DNA from: Algicola sp.
GTDB taxonomy: Bacteria; Bacteroidota; Bacteroidia; Flavobacteriales; Flavobacteriaceae
Assembly: GCA_018222835.1 (NCBI GenBank)
Contig: JAAEZN010000033.1
Coordinates: 1 to 33,525 of the forward strand
Reading direction: 5' to 3'
DNA length: 33,525 bases
Below are positions 17,377-25,635 of the stretch, in pieces; the first letter of the stretch is position 1; each line of letters opens with the position of its first letter. A program made the position numbers and the translations under genes. Below the pieces are notes generated by a model. That model was given only the letters and a program-made list of their open reading frames with translations. It was not told where the DNA came from and ran no database searches.

Positions 17377-17395
17377 TGTAGAGGCGAAGTAGAAA

Positions 17396-18007
17396 ATGGA
17401 TTTATTTACAAGTCAAATAAACCCCGACCTTAACCTATTGCCCAACGACGGGATTGTTAATTACTTCAGTCCTATCATGAACCAAACTAGGACAGACCAT
17501 TACTTTCAAAAGCTTTGGGAAACCATACCATGGGAACAGGACATTGTACATCTATTTGGAAAACGCATCGTAACCAAACGGAAAGTGGCATGGTATGGCA
17601 GTGAGCCTTTTGAATATACTTATTCCAATAGCACCAAGAAGGCATTACTATGGACAAATGAGTTGTTGGAACTTAAAGAACTTGTCGAAAAGCAGGCTAA
17701 AGAAACCTTTAATTCCTGCTTGCTCAACCTCTACCACTCTGGAGAAGAGGGAATGGGATGGCACAGCGATGACGAAAAGGAGCTTAAACCCAATGGTGCT
17801 ATTGCCTCTTTGAGCTTTGGGGCCGAAAGAAAGTTTGTTTTTAAACACAAAGACACCAAAAGAAAAATAGAGTTGGTATTGGAACATGGCAGCTTGTTGG
17901 TTATGAAAGGAACAACGCAAAAATACTGGCACCATCGCTTGCCTCCCACAAAGAAGGTGCACAAGCCTCGAATAAATCTAACATTTAGGAGCATCGAGAT
18001 AATTTAA
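17396..18007 (+). CDS. AlkB-like 2-oxoglutarate/Fe(II) dioxygenase
   Basis: 203 residues, the size of compact ALKBH2/3-like bacterial AlkB proteins. Iron ligands are visible as His123 and Asp125 in GWHSDDE and His180 in YWHHRLP; the 2-oxoglutarate-binding arginines are Arg192 and Arg198 in PRINLTFR. The nucleotide-recognition lid region contains VTKRKVAWYGSEPFEYTYSN (59-78). The family oxidatively removes alkyl groups from DNA or RNA bases. Position directly behind a WYL regulator, with a DinB-fold gene on the other side, suggests a small alkylation or stress-response unit. Function by family is secure; the exact substrate (DNA or RNA) is not. Confidence 0.92.
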   Translation: MDLFTSQINPDLNLLPNDGIVNYFSPIMNQTRTDHYFQKLWETIPWEQDIVHLFGKRIVTKRKVAWYGSEPFEYTYSNSTKKALLWTNELLELKELVEKQAKETFNSCLLNLYHSGEEGMGWHSDDEKELKPNGAIASLSFGAERKFVFKHKDTKRKIELVLEHGSLLVMKGTTQKYWHHRLPPTKKVHKPRINLTFRSIEII

Positions 18008-18102
18008 AGCTCTAAATAGTATTAATCATTTGATAATAGGGTTGTGTCATATTTATTCGGGAAAGGAAGCTATATTGCGATAAATCGATTGAACTACATC
18101 CA

Positions 18103-18933
18103 ATGAAAAACCTCTTCTTTATATTTTTCTTCTTGTTCTCTTGTTTGATGGTATCAAGTCAAACCATTGATGTGATTTCGTATAACATTCGCTACGACAA
18201 TCCCAACGATGCCCCGAACAACTGGGATAACCGCAAGGAATTTCTCATTGCACAGCTTAATTTTTATAAACCCGATGTATTCGGTATTCAAGAAGGGTTG
18301 ATTCATCAGGTAAAAGAAATCGATAGAGGATTGGAAGACTATGCTTATTTTGGTGTGGGGCGTGATTTTGGGGATGAACGCGGTGAGCATACGGCCATTT
18401 TTTACAATACAAAAACATTGGCATTGATAGATGAATCCACCTTTTGGCTTTCCACATCGCCCCAAACCCCTTCCAAAGGTTGGGATGCCGCTTTGCCCAG
18501 AACATGCACTTATGGCATTTTTAAAATCAAGAACAGTGGGGCCAGGTTTATGGTGTTCAATACACATTTTGACCATAAAGGCGTGCAGGCACGAGAAGAA
18601 AGTTCCAAACTTATCCTTAAAAAAATAAAAGAACTGAACACGGAAAATTATCCCGTAGTGGTTACTGGAGATTTTAATTTGGAGAGTGAGAGTAAAGGTG
18701 TGCAGGTAATTCTATCCGAAATGAAGGACAGCTTTATCGAGGCAGGGAAAAATGCTTTTGGTCCAAAAGGCACCTTTAACGGCTTTCAAATTGAAAAAGC
18801 TGTGGAACGTAGAATCGATTATATTTTTGTCTCGGATAATTTTAAAATCATCAAAAGTGCAATTTTAAGTGATTCTGAAGATGCCCGGTATCCATCTGAC
18901 CACTTTCCTGTTTTCACTCGATTAAAATTCTAG
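18103..18933 (+). CDS. Secreted endonuclease/exonuclease/phosphatase-family hydrolase
   Basis: 276 residues with a signal peptide (FFIFFFLFSCLMVSSQ). All core motifs of the EEP superfamily are present: VISYNIRYDN (metal-site Asn), IQEGL (catalytic Glu about residue 63), NTHFDHKG, VVTGDFNLES (Asp/Asn pair about 188-190), RRIDYIFVS and the final SDHFPV (Asp-His). The long variant of this family in Bacteroidota is typically periplasmic or secreted. Substrate may be a nucleic acid, a sugar phosphate or a phospholipid head group; the sequence alone does not decide. It stands alone, 95 bp behind the AlkB-like gene, and no strong promoter was recognised. Confidence 0.92.
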   Translation: MKNLFFIFFFLFSCLMVSSQTIDVISYNIRYDNPNDAPNNWDNRKEFLIAQLNFYKPDVFGIQEGLIHQVKEIDRGLEDYAYFGVGRDFGDERGEHTAIFYNTKTLALIDESTFWLSTSPQTPSKGWDAALPRTCTYGIFKIKNSGARFMVFNTHFDHKGVQAREESSKLILKKIKELNTENYPVVVTGDFNLESESKGVQVILSEMKDSFIEAGKNAFGPKGTFNGFQIEKAVERRIDYIFVSDNFKIIKSAILSDSEDARYPSDHFPVFTRLKF

Positions 18934-19116
18934 TCTAAAACGAACAAGCTCAGAGTTCTCTCCGGCAATCTTTTAATGGTATTGCCCCGGTTATTTGTAT
19001 TGATTTTAAGTAAGCCCAAAAAAACTAAAAACAATGTTAATTTTAAGTTGATGTTTTGGTGATTATCTCAATTTATTGACAGAATTCTTTACCTTCAAAA
19101 GGAATTAATCACAATT

Positions 19117-19572
19117 ATGGCATCATTTACACTTAACATTAACGGAAAAAAACAAGAGGTCGATGTGGACCCGTCCACTCCGGTTCTCTGGGTTTTAAGG
19201 GACCATCTTAACTTGGTAGGTACCAAATTTGGCTGTGGAATAGCGCAATGTGGTGCGTGTACTGTTCATTTGGATGGGACTGCGACCAGATCATGCATGC
19301 TAACCGTATCCATGGTGGGCAACTCGCAAATAACCACCATTGAAGGTTTATCGGAAGAAGGCGACCATCCAGTGCAAAAAGCTTGGTTGGAAGTGGATGT
19401 GCCCCAATGTGGGTACTGTCAAGCGGGACAAATAATGACCGCTTCTGCACTTTTGGAGAAGAACCCAAATCCAACGGATGAAGAAATTGAAATGGCCATG
19501 AACGGGAATATCTGCCGTTGTGGAACCTATACCAGAATCAAAAAAGCCGTTAAGTTGGCTGCTAAATCATAA
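19117..19572 (+). CDS. [2Fe-2S] subunit of a molybdenum hydroxylase (isoquinoline 1-oxidoreductase alpha type)
   Basis: 151 residues, the usual length. The N-terminal plant-type ferredoxin cluster is held by Cys40, Cys45, Cys48 and Cys60 ([20 protein letters not shown]); the C-terminal helical domain binds the second cluster through Cys98, Cys101, Cys133 and Cys135 ([23 protein letters not shown]). It passes electrons from the molybdenum subunit encoded 16 bp downstream. There is no FAD subunit, which fits the isoquinoline-oxidoreductase/aldehyde-oxidoreductase branch that donates to a cytochrome or other carrier. The small subunit has no signal peptide, so it would be exported together with the large one if the complex is periplasmic. 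Confidence 0.95.
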   Translation: MASFTLNINGKKQEVDVDPSTPVLWVLRDHLNLVGTKFGCGIAQCGACTVHLDGTATRSCMLTVSMVGNSQITTIEGLSEEGDHPVQKAWLEVDVPQCGYCQAGQIMTASALLEKNPNPTDEEIEMAMNGNICRCGTYTRIKKAVKLAAKS

Positions 19573-19588
19573 TCCTTAAACTAGTATC

Positions 19589-21790
19589 ATGACACTTGTA
19601 AAGACAAAAATAGGGCGACGCGCCTTTATTAGAAATACGGGGTTGGCCAGTGGCGGACTTGTTATAGGGTTTAGTTGGTTGGCATCTTGTAAAATGACTC
19701 CAGAGCAGGTAAATAGCCTGCCAAAAGAATGGTTCGAGCTTAATGGTTTCCTTAAAGTAGGAGATAACGGAATGGTGACCATTATGTCGCCCAACCCAGA
19801 AATAGGTCAGAATGTAAAAACATCCATGCCCATGATCATAGCCGAAGAGCTGGATATTGCATGGAAAGATGTAATAGTTGAACAAGCCCCATTAAATACG
19901 GATATTTTTACTAGACAATTGGCAGGAGGCAGTCAATCCATTCGCCAAGGGTGGGAAAGTTTAAGAATGGCGGGAGCAACCGCAAAGCATATGCTCAAAG
20001 AAGCTGCGGCACAAGCTTGGGGCGTTTCCGTAGATGAAATTACTACTAAAGATGGCGTACTTGCCCACGAAGGAAGTGGGAATTCTGCAGGGTATGGTGA
20101 AATGGCCTCAGCAGCTACAAGTATTGAAGTGCCAGAAGAGGTGGAGTTGAAGGATGCTGGAGACTTCCGTATTATCGGAACGGACAAGAAAAATGTAGAT
20201 GGTAAAAAAATAGCCACAGGTCAGCCACTTTTTGGATTGGACACGTACAGGGAAGGAATGCTTACGGCAATGATCGTTCATCCACCCGCGTTTGGCATGA
20301 AGTTTAAAAGCATGAATGCCGAATCGGTAATGTCCATGCCGGGTATTAAGGAAGTATTCCGTTTCGAAGCTTATCCTGAAGATGTTGAAAGACAATGGTC
20401 GGACGGTGGAGCAATACCGGAATTGGTAGCTATTGTGGGCAATAGCACTTGGGAATGTATGCAAGCAAAAAAAGCATTAAATGTGGAATGGGAAGAAGTA
20501 TCCAAGTTGGAAAGTACCTCTTATCATAATGACGAGCTTGCAAAATTGTTGGAAAAGGCCCAAGAAGTTCCCGCTAGACAGGACGGCGATGTGGAGGCAG
20601 CCCTTAAAAAGGCTTCCAAAATCGTGGAAAGCACCTATTCTGCACCCTACTTGGCACATAACACAATGGAACCCATGAACTTTTTTGCACATGTAACACC
20701 GGAAAAAGCAGAACTGTTGGGGCCTATACAAACACCTGAGTTTTTGGAGAAAACACTGGTTTCTCGATTGGGTATGCCAGCCGAAAAAATCGATGTAAGA
20801 ATGACCAGAATGGGTGGTGGATTTGGCCGTCGTCTGTACGGTACTTTTGCCGTGGAAGCTGCATCGATATCCCAAAGATTAAATGCACCTGTAAAGTTGG
20901 TTTATACTAGGGAGGACGATATGACCCAAGGAACATATCGACCATCTTACAAAGTAAGGTTTAAAGCAGGATTGGACGAAAAGGGCAATCTTATCGCATG
21001 GCATGTACGAGGAGCAGGAACAAATGATGCTCTCATCTTTGAAAACCGTTTCCCTGCAGGAGCTGTGGATAACTATTTGGCCGAAAAGCATAGTTTACAG
21101 ACCAATGTGACCACCGGGGCATGGAGAGCACCACGTTCCAATTTTATCGCAGGTGCCGAGCAAGCCTTTATGGATGAAGTAGCCGAAGCTGCCGGAAAAG
21201 ACCCATTGGATTTTCGACTGGAACTTTTTGATAGAGCGATAAATGATCCAGTGGGAGACCCAGAAAAGAATGATTATGACCCAGCACGTTATGCCGGGGT
21301 TTTAAAATTGGTAAAGGAGAAAGCCAATTGGGGTACAGATACAGGAAAGGCCCGTGGCATTTCGGCCTACTATTGTCATAATTCCTATGTGGCCCAAGTA
21401 TTGGAACTCGAAGATGGCGGTGATATACCAAGAGTAGAAAATATCTGGTGTGCAGTCGATTGTGGAATCGTAATCAATCCATTGGCTGCGAAAAACCAAA
21501 TAGAAGGGGGTATAATCGATGGTATTGGACACTCGACATACAGTGCGCTGACATTTGAGAATGGTAAACCGGAACAATCCAATTTTGATACCTATCGTTT
21601 GATGCGCCATTCCGAGGCACCAAAAAATATCGAGGTACATTTTGTGGATAATGGAATAGACCCGACAGGTTTGGGTGAACCTTCTTTGCCGCCAGTAATT
21701 GGGGCATTGTCCAATGCATTGTACAAAGCAACAGGTAGGCGTTATTACGAACAACCCTTTATAAACGATAAGCCGCCTTTGGTGGGGTAA
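19589..21790 (+). CDS. Molybdopterin-binding subunit of a molybdenum hydroxylase, Tat-exported
   Basis: 733 residues. The N-terminus is a Tat signal (Arg10-Arg11 in GRRAFIRNTGLASGG) that ends in a lipobox-like LASC (Cys34), so the protein may be a Tat-exported lipoprotein. The body is the isoquinoline 1-oxidoreductase beta-type fold with tandem molybdopterin domains: QNVKTSMPMIIAEELDI, RMGGGFGRRLYGTFAVEAA, GAWRAPRSNFIAGAEQAFMDEVA, VDCGIVINP and the active-site Glu697 in GLGEPSLPP. The enzyme hydroxylates an aldehyde or N-heterocycle; the substrate cannot be told. No XdhC-like maturation or cytochrome gene is in the window. It forms an operon with the Fe-S subunit and ends at a strong terminator. 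Confidence 0.94.
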   Translation: MTLVKTKIGRRAFIRNTGLASGGLVIGFSWLASCKMTPEQVNSLPKEWFELNGFLKVGDNGMVTIMSPNPEIGQNVKTSMPMIIAEELDIAWKDVIVEQAPLNTDIFTRQLAGGSQSIRQGWESLRMAGATAKHMLKEAAAQAWGVSVDEITTKDGVLAHEGSGNSAGYGEMASAATSIEVPEEVELKDAGDFRIIGTDKKNVDGKKIATGQPLFGLDTYREGMLTAMIVHPPAFGMKFKSMNAESVMSMPGIKEVFRFEAYPEDVERQWSDGGAIPELVAIVGNSTWECMQAKKALNVEWEEVSKLESTSYHNDELAKLLEKAQEVPARQDGDVEAALKKASKIVESTYSAPYLAHNTMEPMNFFAHVTPEKAELLGPIQTPEFLEKTLVSRLGMPAEKIDVRMTRMGGGFGRRLYGTFAVEAASISQRLNAPVKLVYTREDDMTQGTYRPSYKVRFKAGLDEKGNLIAWHVRGAGTNDALIFENRFPAGAVDNYLAEKHSLQTNVTTGAWRAPRSNFIAGAEQAFMDEVAEAAGKDPLDFRLELFDRAINDPVGDPEKNDYDPARYAGVLKLVKEKANWGTDTGKARGISAYYCHNSYVAQVLELEDGGDIPRVENIWCAVDCGIVINPLAAKNQIEGGIIDGIGHSTYSALTFENGKPEQSNFDTYRLMRHSEAPKNIEVHFVDNGIDPTGLGEPSLPPVIGALSNALYKATGRRYYEQPFINDKPPLVG

Positions 21791-21820
21791 TCCTTATCGG
21801 TTTAAAAAATATATTTTGTG

Positions 21821-21856
21821 ACTGGCCAGTAGATGTTTTTTACTGGCCAGTTTTTA
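21821..21856 (+). terminator. Intrinsic terminator of the molybdenum hydroxylase operon
   Basis: ACTGGCCAGTA (21821-21831) and TACTGGCCAGT (21841-21851) form an 11-bp stem with a 9-nt loop, followed by a T-run. Each arm is itself nearly palindromic. Confidence 0.85.
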
Positions 21857-22255
21857 TTTCTATTTTTTTAGAATTTATATTCGAGTGTAATTTGCTTATT
21901 ATCAAAAGGTTAATTGGTTTTATTTTTTTATCAAAAAAACTTGCCGTATTGGATTTTTAATTATGTTTGCCCCCATAAATGAGTTCACCCAATGTGAACG
22001 CATTGCCTATAAGCTTTGAAGACTTTTTTCATGTTCGGGCTTTTGGGGATAAGAAAGTCTACCCAAAAAGCCGTCTTAAGAAAAAGACACCGGATACAAG
22101 GGCTGACTTTCGAAGAACAACATCATTTTAACCGTGATTTTTCACGGACTCCCTACTTTGTACCGTACACCGTTTTTGAATTTCGTATCTGATAAAAATC
22201 GATTTTCCATCATCCATTTTTATCAATATCTTATAATACAATTACGAAATTCAAA
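21857..22255. other. Long leader/promoter region of the polyamine operon
   Basis: About 400 bp without a secure gene before speA. It holds a doubtful 50-codon ORF (21979-22131), a small inverted repeat GTTCAC-N5-GTGAAC (21983-21999), a CCGTGA-TTTT-TCACGG hairpin (22132-22147), and the large nested inverted repeat at 22174-22256. No exact TAnnTTTG promoter element was found; TACTTTG at 22155-22160 is one base short. Confidence 0.6.
21979..22131 (+). CDS. Doubtful 50-residue ORF upstream of speA
   Basis: ATG to TAA, 50 codons, product MSSPNVNALPISFEDFFHV... with a basic C-terminal half (KSRLKKKTPDTRADFRRTTSF). No family recognised and no signal peptide. It lies in the long leader of the polyamine operon, so it may be a short upstream peptide or chance. 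The TAA is immediately followed by a small hairpin. Confidence 0.22.
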   Translation: MSSPNVNALPISFEDFFHVRAFGDKKVYPKSRLKKKTPDTRADFRRTTSF

Positions 22256-22256
22256 A
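22174..22256 (+). promoter_or_regulatory. Nested inverted repeat ending at the speA start codon
   Basis: Outer arms: TTTTGAATTTCGTA at 22174-22187 and its exact complement TACGAAATTCAAAA at 22243-22256, 14 bp each. Inner arms: GATAAAAAT at 22191-22199 and ATTTTTATC at 22216-22224, 9 bp. In RNA this folds into one long stem whose last base is the A of the speA ATG, so the start codon would be at the foot of the stem. It could act on translation, on RNA stability, or as a DNA operator. Regulation by polyamine level is conceivable but is inference. Confidence 0.6.
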
Positions 22257-23710
22257 TGAAAACAAAATACATCGACCTGATCGAGCAGACTTATGATTTC
22301 CCACAAGAGGAATTTAAATTAAAAGACAATAAACTTCAATTCCATGGCATAGATCTGAACGATTTGGCGCAACGCTACGGTACACCTTTAAAGTTTACCT
22401 ACTTGCCCAAAATTTCACATAACATTCAAAGGGCAAAGGGATGGTTCAATTCAGCTATTGAAAAACATAAATATGCTGGAAAATACCACTATTGTTATTG
22501 CACAAAGAGTTCGCACTTCGAACATGTACTGAACGAAGCACTAAAGAACGATATCCATATCGAGACCTCTTCCGCTTTTGATATCAACATTGTGGAGCAC
22601 TTGAAGAGTACAGGGAAAATCACCAAAGACACCTATGTGATCTGTAATGGTTTTAAAAGAGACCAATACGTGCAGAACATAGCTAGATTGATAAATGACG
22701 GACATAGGAACTGTATTCCGATTATTGATAACTATGAGGAAATCGATCTATTGGGGGAGGTTATTGATGGGAAGTTTAAAATAGGAATCCGAATTGCATC
22801 GGAAGAGGAGCCTAAATTTGAATTTTATACCTCTCGATTGGGAATAGGTTACAAGAATATTGTTCCGTTTTACAATCAATCCATAAAACCCAATGATCAG
22901 GTTGAGCTGAAGATGCTTCATTTCTTCATTAATACCGGAATACGAGACACCGCTTATTATTGGAACGAACTTTTAAAGTGTTTAAAGGTATATATCAACC
23001 TAAAAAAGGTTTGTCCTACTTTGGATAGCTTAAATATTGGAGGTGGGTTCCCTATTAAAAACTCTTTGGCGTACGAATATGATTATGAATATATGGTGGA
23101 CGAAATTATTCATCAGATAGGCCAGGCATGCGAGGAAGCAGGAGTCGATGTACCAAACATCTTTACCGAGTTTGGAAGCTTTACCGTTGGAGAAAGTGGT
23201 GGGAACATTTACGAGGTGCTATATCAAAAACAACAGAACGATCGTGAGAAATGGAATATGATCAACTCATCTTTTATTACCACAATGCCGGATTCTTGGG
23301 CCATTAGCAAGCGATTTATAATGTTGGCAATAAACCGCTGGAACGACGAGTACGAACGTGTACTGTTAGGTGGTCTAACATGTGATAGCGACGATTACTA
23401 TAACTCGGAACAGCACATGAATGCCATTTATTTGCCCAAATACAAAAAGGAAGAACCTTTATATATAGGCTTCTTTAATACAGGAGCATACCAAGAAACC
23501 ATAGGCGGATTTGGCGGATTACAACATTGTTTGATTCCTACCCCCAAACATATCTTAATAGATAAGGACGAAGATGGGAATATAAGCACACGGGTATTTG
23601 CCGAGCAGCAGACCGCAGGAGAGTTTCTGTCCATACTTGGATACGGAAACAAAAAATCCAATGATGCGGCTGTCGTGGACAAAGACTTACACGTATCTAT
23701 CAAAAACTGA
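22256..23710 (+). CDS. speA: Biosynthetic arginine decarboxylase (PLP, fold type III)
   Basis: 484 residues, the short form found in Bacteroidota and shorter than the enterobacterial SpeA of about 630-660. It converts arginine to agmatine and CO2. The alanine-racemase-like barrel carries the PLP lysine (Lys84 in HYCYCTKSSHFEH), the glycine loop LNIGGGFPIKNS that binds the PLP phosphate, and the C-terminal CDSDDYYNSE stretch with the substrate-side Cys-Asp pair contributed across the dimer. The sequence closely follows flavobacterial arginine decarboxylases as I know them (FPQEEFK...LKFTYLPKIS...ICNGFKRDQY). First gene of a six-gene operon; agmatinase follows after 20 bp. Its start codon is at the base of the nested inverted repeat. 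Confidence 0.94.
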   Translation: MKTKYIDLIEQTYDFPQEEFKLKDNKLQFHGIDLNDLAQRYGTPLKFTYLPKISHNIQRAKGWFNSAIEKHKYAGKYHYCYCTKSSHFEHVLNEALKNDIHIETSSAFDINIVEHLKSTGKITKDTYVICNGFKRDQYVQNIARLINDGHRNCIPIIDNYEEIDLLGEVIDGKFKIGIRIASEEEPKFEFYTSRLGIGYKNIVPFYNQSIKPNDQVELKMLHFFINTGIRDTAYYWNELLKCLKVYINLKKVCPTLDSLNIGGGFPIKNSLAYEYDYEYMVDEIIHQIGQACEEAGVDVPNIFTEFGSFTVGESGGNIYEVLYQKQQNDREKWNMINSSFITTMPDSWAISKRFIMLAINRWNDEYERVLLGGLTCDSDDYYNSEQHMNAIYLPKYKKEEPLYIGFFNTGAYQETIGGFGGLQHCLIPTPKHILIDKDEDGNISTRVFAEQQTAGEFLSILGYGNKKSNDAAVVDKDLHVSIKN

Positions 23711-23730
23711 AAAAGTAAGTATTTAAAAAA

Positions 23731-24666
23731 ATGAAAACAGAAAAAACATACGCCGGAATTCCAAAGGAATACGGCTCGCCAGAAAAGGCAAAAGTAGTAT
23801 TGTTGCCAGTTCCGTATGATGGTACCAGTACTTGGGGCAAAGGTGCGGACAAGGGGCCGGAAGCCTTCTTGGAAGCCTCGGAAAATATGGAGATCTATGA
23901 TATTGAAACCGATAGCGAGGTGTACAAGCAAGGTATTTACCTAGCGGACACCATGGGAGATTTTGATACCCCGGATTCTATGGTAGAAGCTGTCCACAAA
24001 ACAGTTAAAGATTACATTAAGCGCAACAAAATGGTAACTATGGTAGGGGGCGAACATTCCATCTCCATAGGGGCTATTCGTGCGTTCAATGAGTGTTTTG
24101 AAGACCTTACCGTATTACAAATAGATGCCCATGCCGATTTACGCAAAGAGTACGAGGGAACCAGATATAACCATGCCTGTGCCTTATACGAAGCCAATGA
24201 GGCTACCAATTTGGTGCAAGTGGGAATCCGTAGCATGGACCATGCAGAAACTTTGGTAATGGACAGGGACAAAGTATTTTTTGCCCATGAAATGATTTCC
24301 GATGATTTTTGGATGGATTCCGCATTGGACCTAATGACGGATAATGTGTATATCACTTTTGATCTGGATGCCTTTGATCCTTCCATTTTACCCTCTACGG
24401 GAACACCGGAACCAGGTGGGTTATTTTGGTACGAAACCCTCGATTTTTTACGTAGGGTGTTTAAGGAAAAGAATGTGGTAGGTTTCGATATCGTGGAACT
24501 ATGCCCAAACGATGTGGATAGGTCCTCCGATTTCTTGGCAGCTAAGCTTTACTATAAAATGTTGAGCTACAAATTTTTAAACAACAACGAATACATGGAT
24601 GAAGATTTTGAAGACAATGATGATGACTTCAAAAAATCCAAAAACAATTTAGATTACGATGAATAA
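23731..24666 (+). CDS. speB: Agmatinase (agmatine ureohydrolase)
   Basis: 311 residues, ureohydrolase family. It splits agmatine into putrescine and urea. All metal ligands of the binuclear manganese site are visible: His109 in GGEHSISIG, Asp132, His134 and Asp136 in DAHADLR, and Asp211 and Asp213 in TFDLDAFDPS. The C-terminus carries an acidic tail (MDEDFEDNDDDF...) not needed for catalysis. It directly follows speA and overlaps the next gene by 8 bp, so the three first steps of the pathway are translated together. Given arginine decarboxylase just upstream, agmatine is a far better substrate guess than guanidinobutyrate or formiminoglutamate. Confidence 0.93.
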   Translation: MKTEKTYAGIPKEYGSPEKAKVVLLPVPYDGTSTWGKGADKGPEAFLEASENMEIYDIETDSEVYKQGIYLADTMGDFDTPDSMVEAVHKTVKDYIKRNKMVTMVGGEHSISIGAIRAFNECFEDLTVLQIDAHADLRKEYEGTRYNHACALYEANEATNLVQVGIRSMDHAETLVMDRDKVFFAHEMISDDFWMDSALDLMTDNVYITFDLDAFDPSILPSTGTPEPGGLFWYETLDFLRRVFKEKNVVGFDIVELCPNDVDRSSDFLAAKLYYKMLSYKFLNNNEYMDEDFEDNDDDFKKSKNNLDYDE

Positions 24667-25633
24667 CAAAGGAGAAATATCACAATTCATTCAAAAATAC
24701 TTTCTGCACTTTAACTCTGCCGCACTTGTGGACGCTGCAAAAGGCTACGAAGACCAACTAAATCAAGGTTCAAAAATGTTGGTGTCCTTGGCCGGAGCAA
24801 TGAGTACCGCGGAGCTCGGAAAGATATTTGCAGAAATAATCCGTACCGATAAGGTGCATATTATATCATGTACAGGAGCCAACCTCGAAGAAGATTTAAT
24901 GAATCTAGTGGCACATTCCCACTATAAAAGAGTTCCCAATTACAGGGATTTGACCCCACAAGATGAATGGGACCTTTTGGAGAATGGCTTAAACAGGGTT
25001 ACCGATACCTGCATCCCCGAAGAAGAAGCGTTTAGAAGGTTGCAAAAGCATATTTATGACATTTGGAAAGAAGCCGATGAAAAAGGAGAACGCTATTTTC
25101 CACATGAGTATATGTACAAGCTTTTGCTTTCAGGAGTGTTGGAACAGTACTACGAAATAGACATTAAGGACTCGTGGATGTACGCTGCTGCCCAAAAGAA
25201 CTTGCCAATAGTGGTGCCCGGTTGGGAAGACAGTACCATGGGAAACATTTTTGCCAGCTACGTGATCAAAGGAGAGCTTAAGGCCAGCACGGTAAAGTCC
25301 GGTATTGAGTACATGACATTTTTAGCAGATTGGTATGCCAAAAACTCCGAAAAAGGAATTGGTTTTTTCCAAATTGGAGGCGGAATTGCTGGGGATTTTC
25401 CAATATGCGTAGTACCTATGCTGTATCAGGATTTGGAGCAAACGGACACACCGTTTTGGAGCTATTTCTGTCAGATCAGCGATTCTACCACTAGCTATGG
25501 ATCATATTCAGGAGCTGTGCCCAATGAAAAGATTACTTGGGGCAAATTGGACATCCATACGCCCAAGTTTATTGTGGAATCCGATGCGACCATAGTTGCA
25601 CCGTTGATTTTCGCTTACCTATTAGATATGTAA
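24659..25633 (+). CDS. speY: Deoxyhypusine-synthase-like enzyme, probable homospermidine synthase
   Basis: 324 residues of the deoxyhypusine synthase fold (SLAGAMSTAELG near 42-53; IISCTGANLEEDL; GGGIAGDFPICVVPML; GSYSGAVPNEKITWGKL). The catalytic lysine that carries the aminobutyl group in eukaryotic DHS is kept as Lys296 in ITWGKL. In contrast, the Lys-His-His after the triple glycine of true DHS is replaced by Ala-Gly-Asp here. Bacteria lack eIF5A, and the Anabaena homologue SpeY, encoded by an organism that also uses SpeA and SpeB, makes homospermidine. Homospermidine is a main polyamine of flavobacteria, so production of homospermidine from putrescine (NAD-dependent) is the best inference. 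It starts 8 bp inside speB. The symbol follows the Anabaena homologue. Confidence 0.88.
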   Translation: MNNKGEISQFIQKYFLHFNSAALVDAAKGYEDQLNQGSKMLVSLAGAMSTAELGKIFAEIIRTDKVHIISCTGANLEEDLMNLVAHSHYKRVPNYRDLTPQDEWDLLENGLNRVTDTCIPEEEAFRRLQKHIYDIWKEADEKGERYFPHEYMYKLLLSGVLEQYYEIDIKDSWMYAAAQKNLPIVVPGWEDSTMGNIFASYVIKGELKASTVKSGIEYMTFLADWYAKNSEKGIGFFQIGGGIAGDFPICVVPMLYQDLEQTDTPFWSYFCQISDSTTSYGSYSGAVPNEKITWGKLDIHTPKFIVESDATIVAPLIFAYLLDM

Positions 25634-25635
25634 TC

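Noticed and set aside
22132..22147. CCGTGA-TTTT-TCACGG hairpin as a terminator
   Set aside because: No T-run follows it and no secure gene ends before it; noted only as part of the leader.
23428..23931. 167-codon minus-strand frame across the speA/speB junction
   Set aside because: Antisense to two secure genes with clear catalytic motifs; no recognisable protein.
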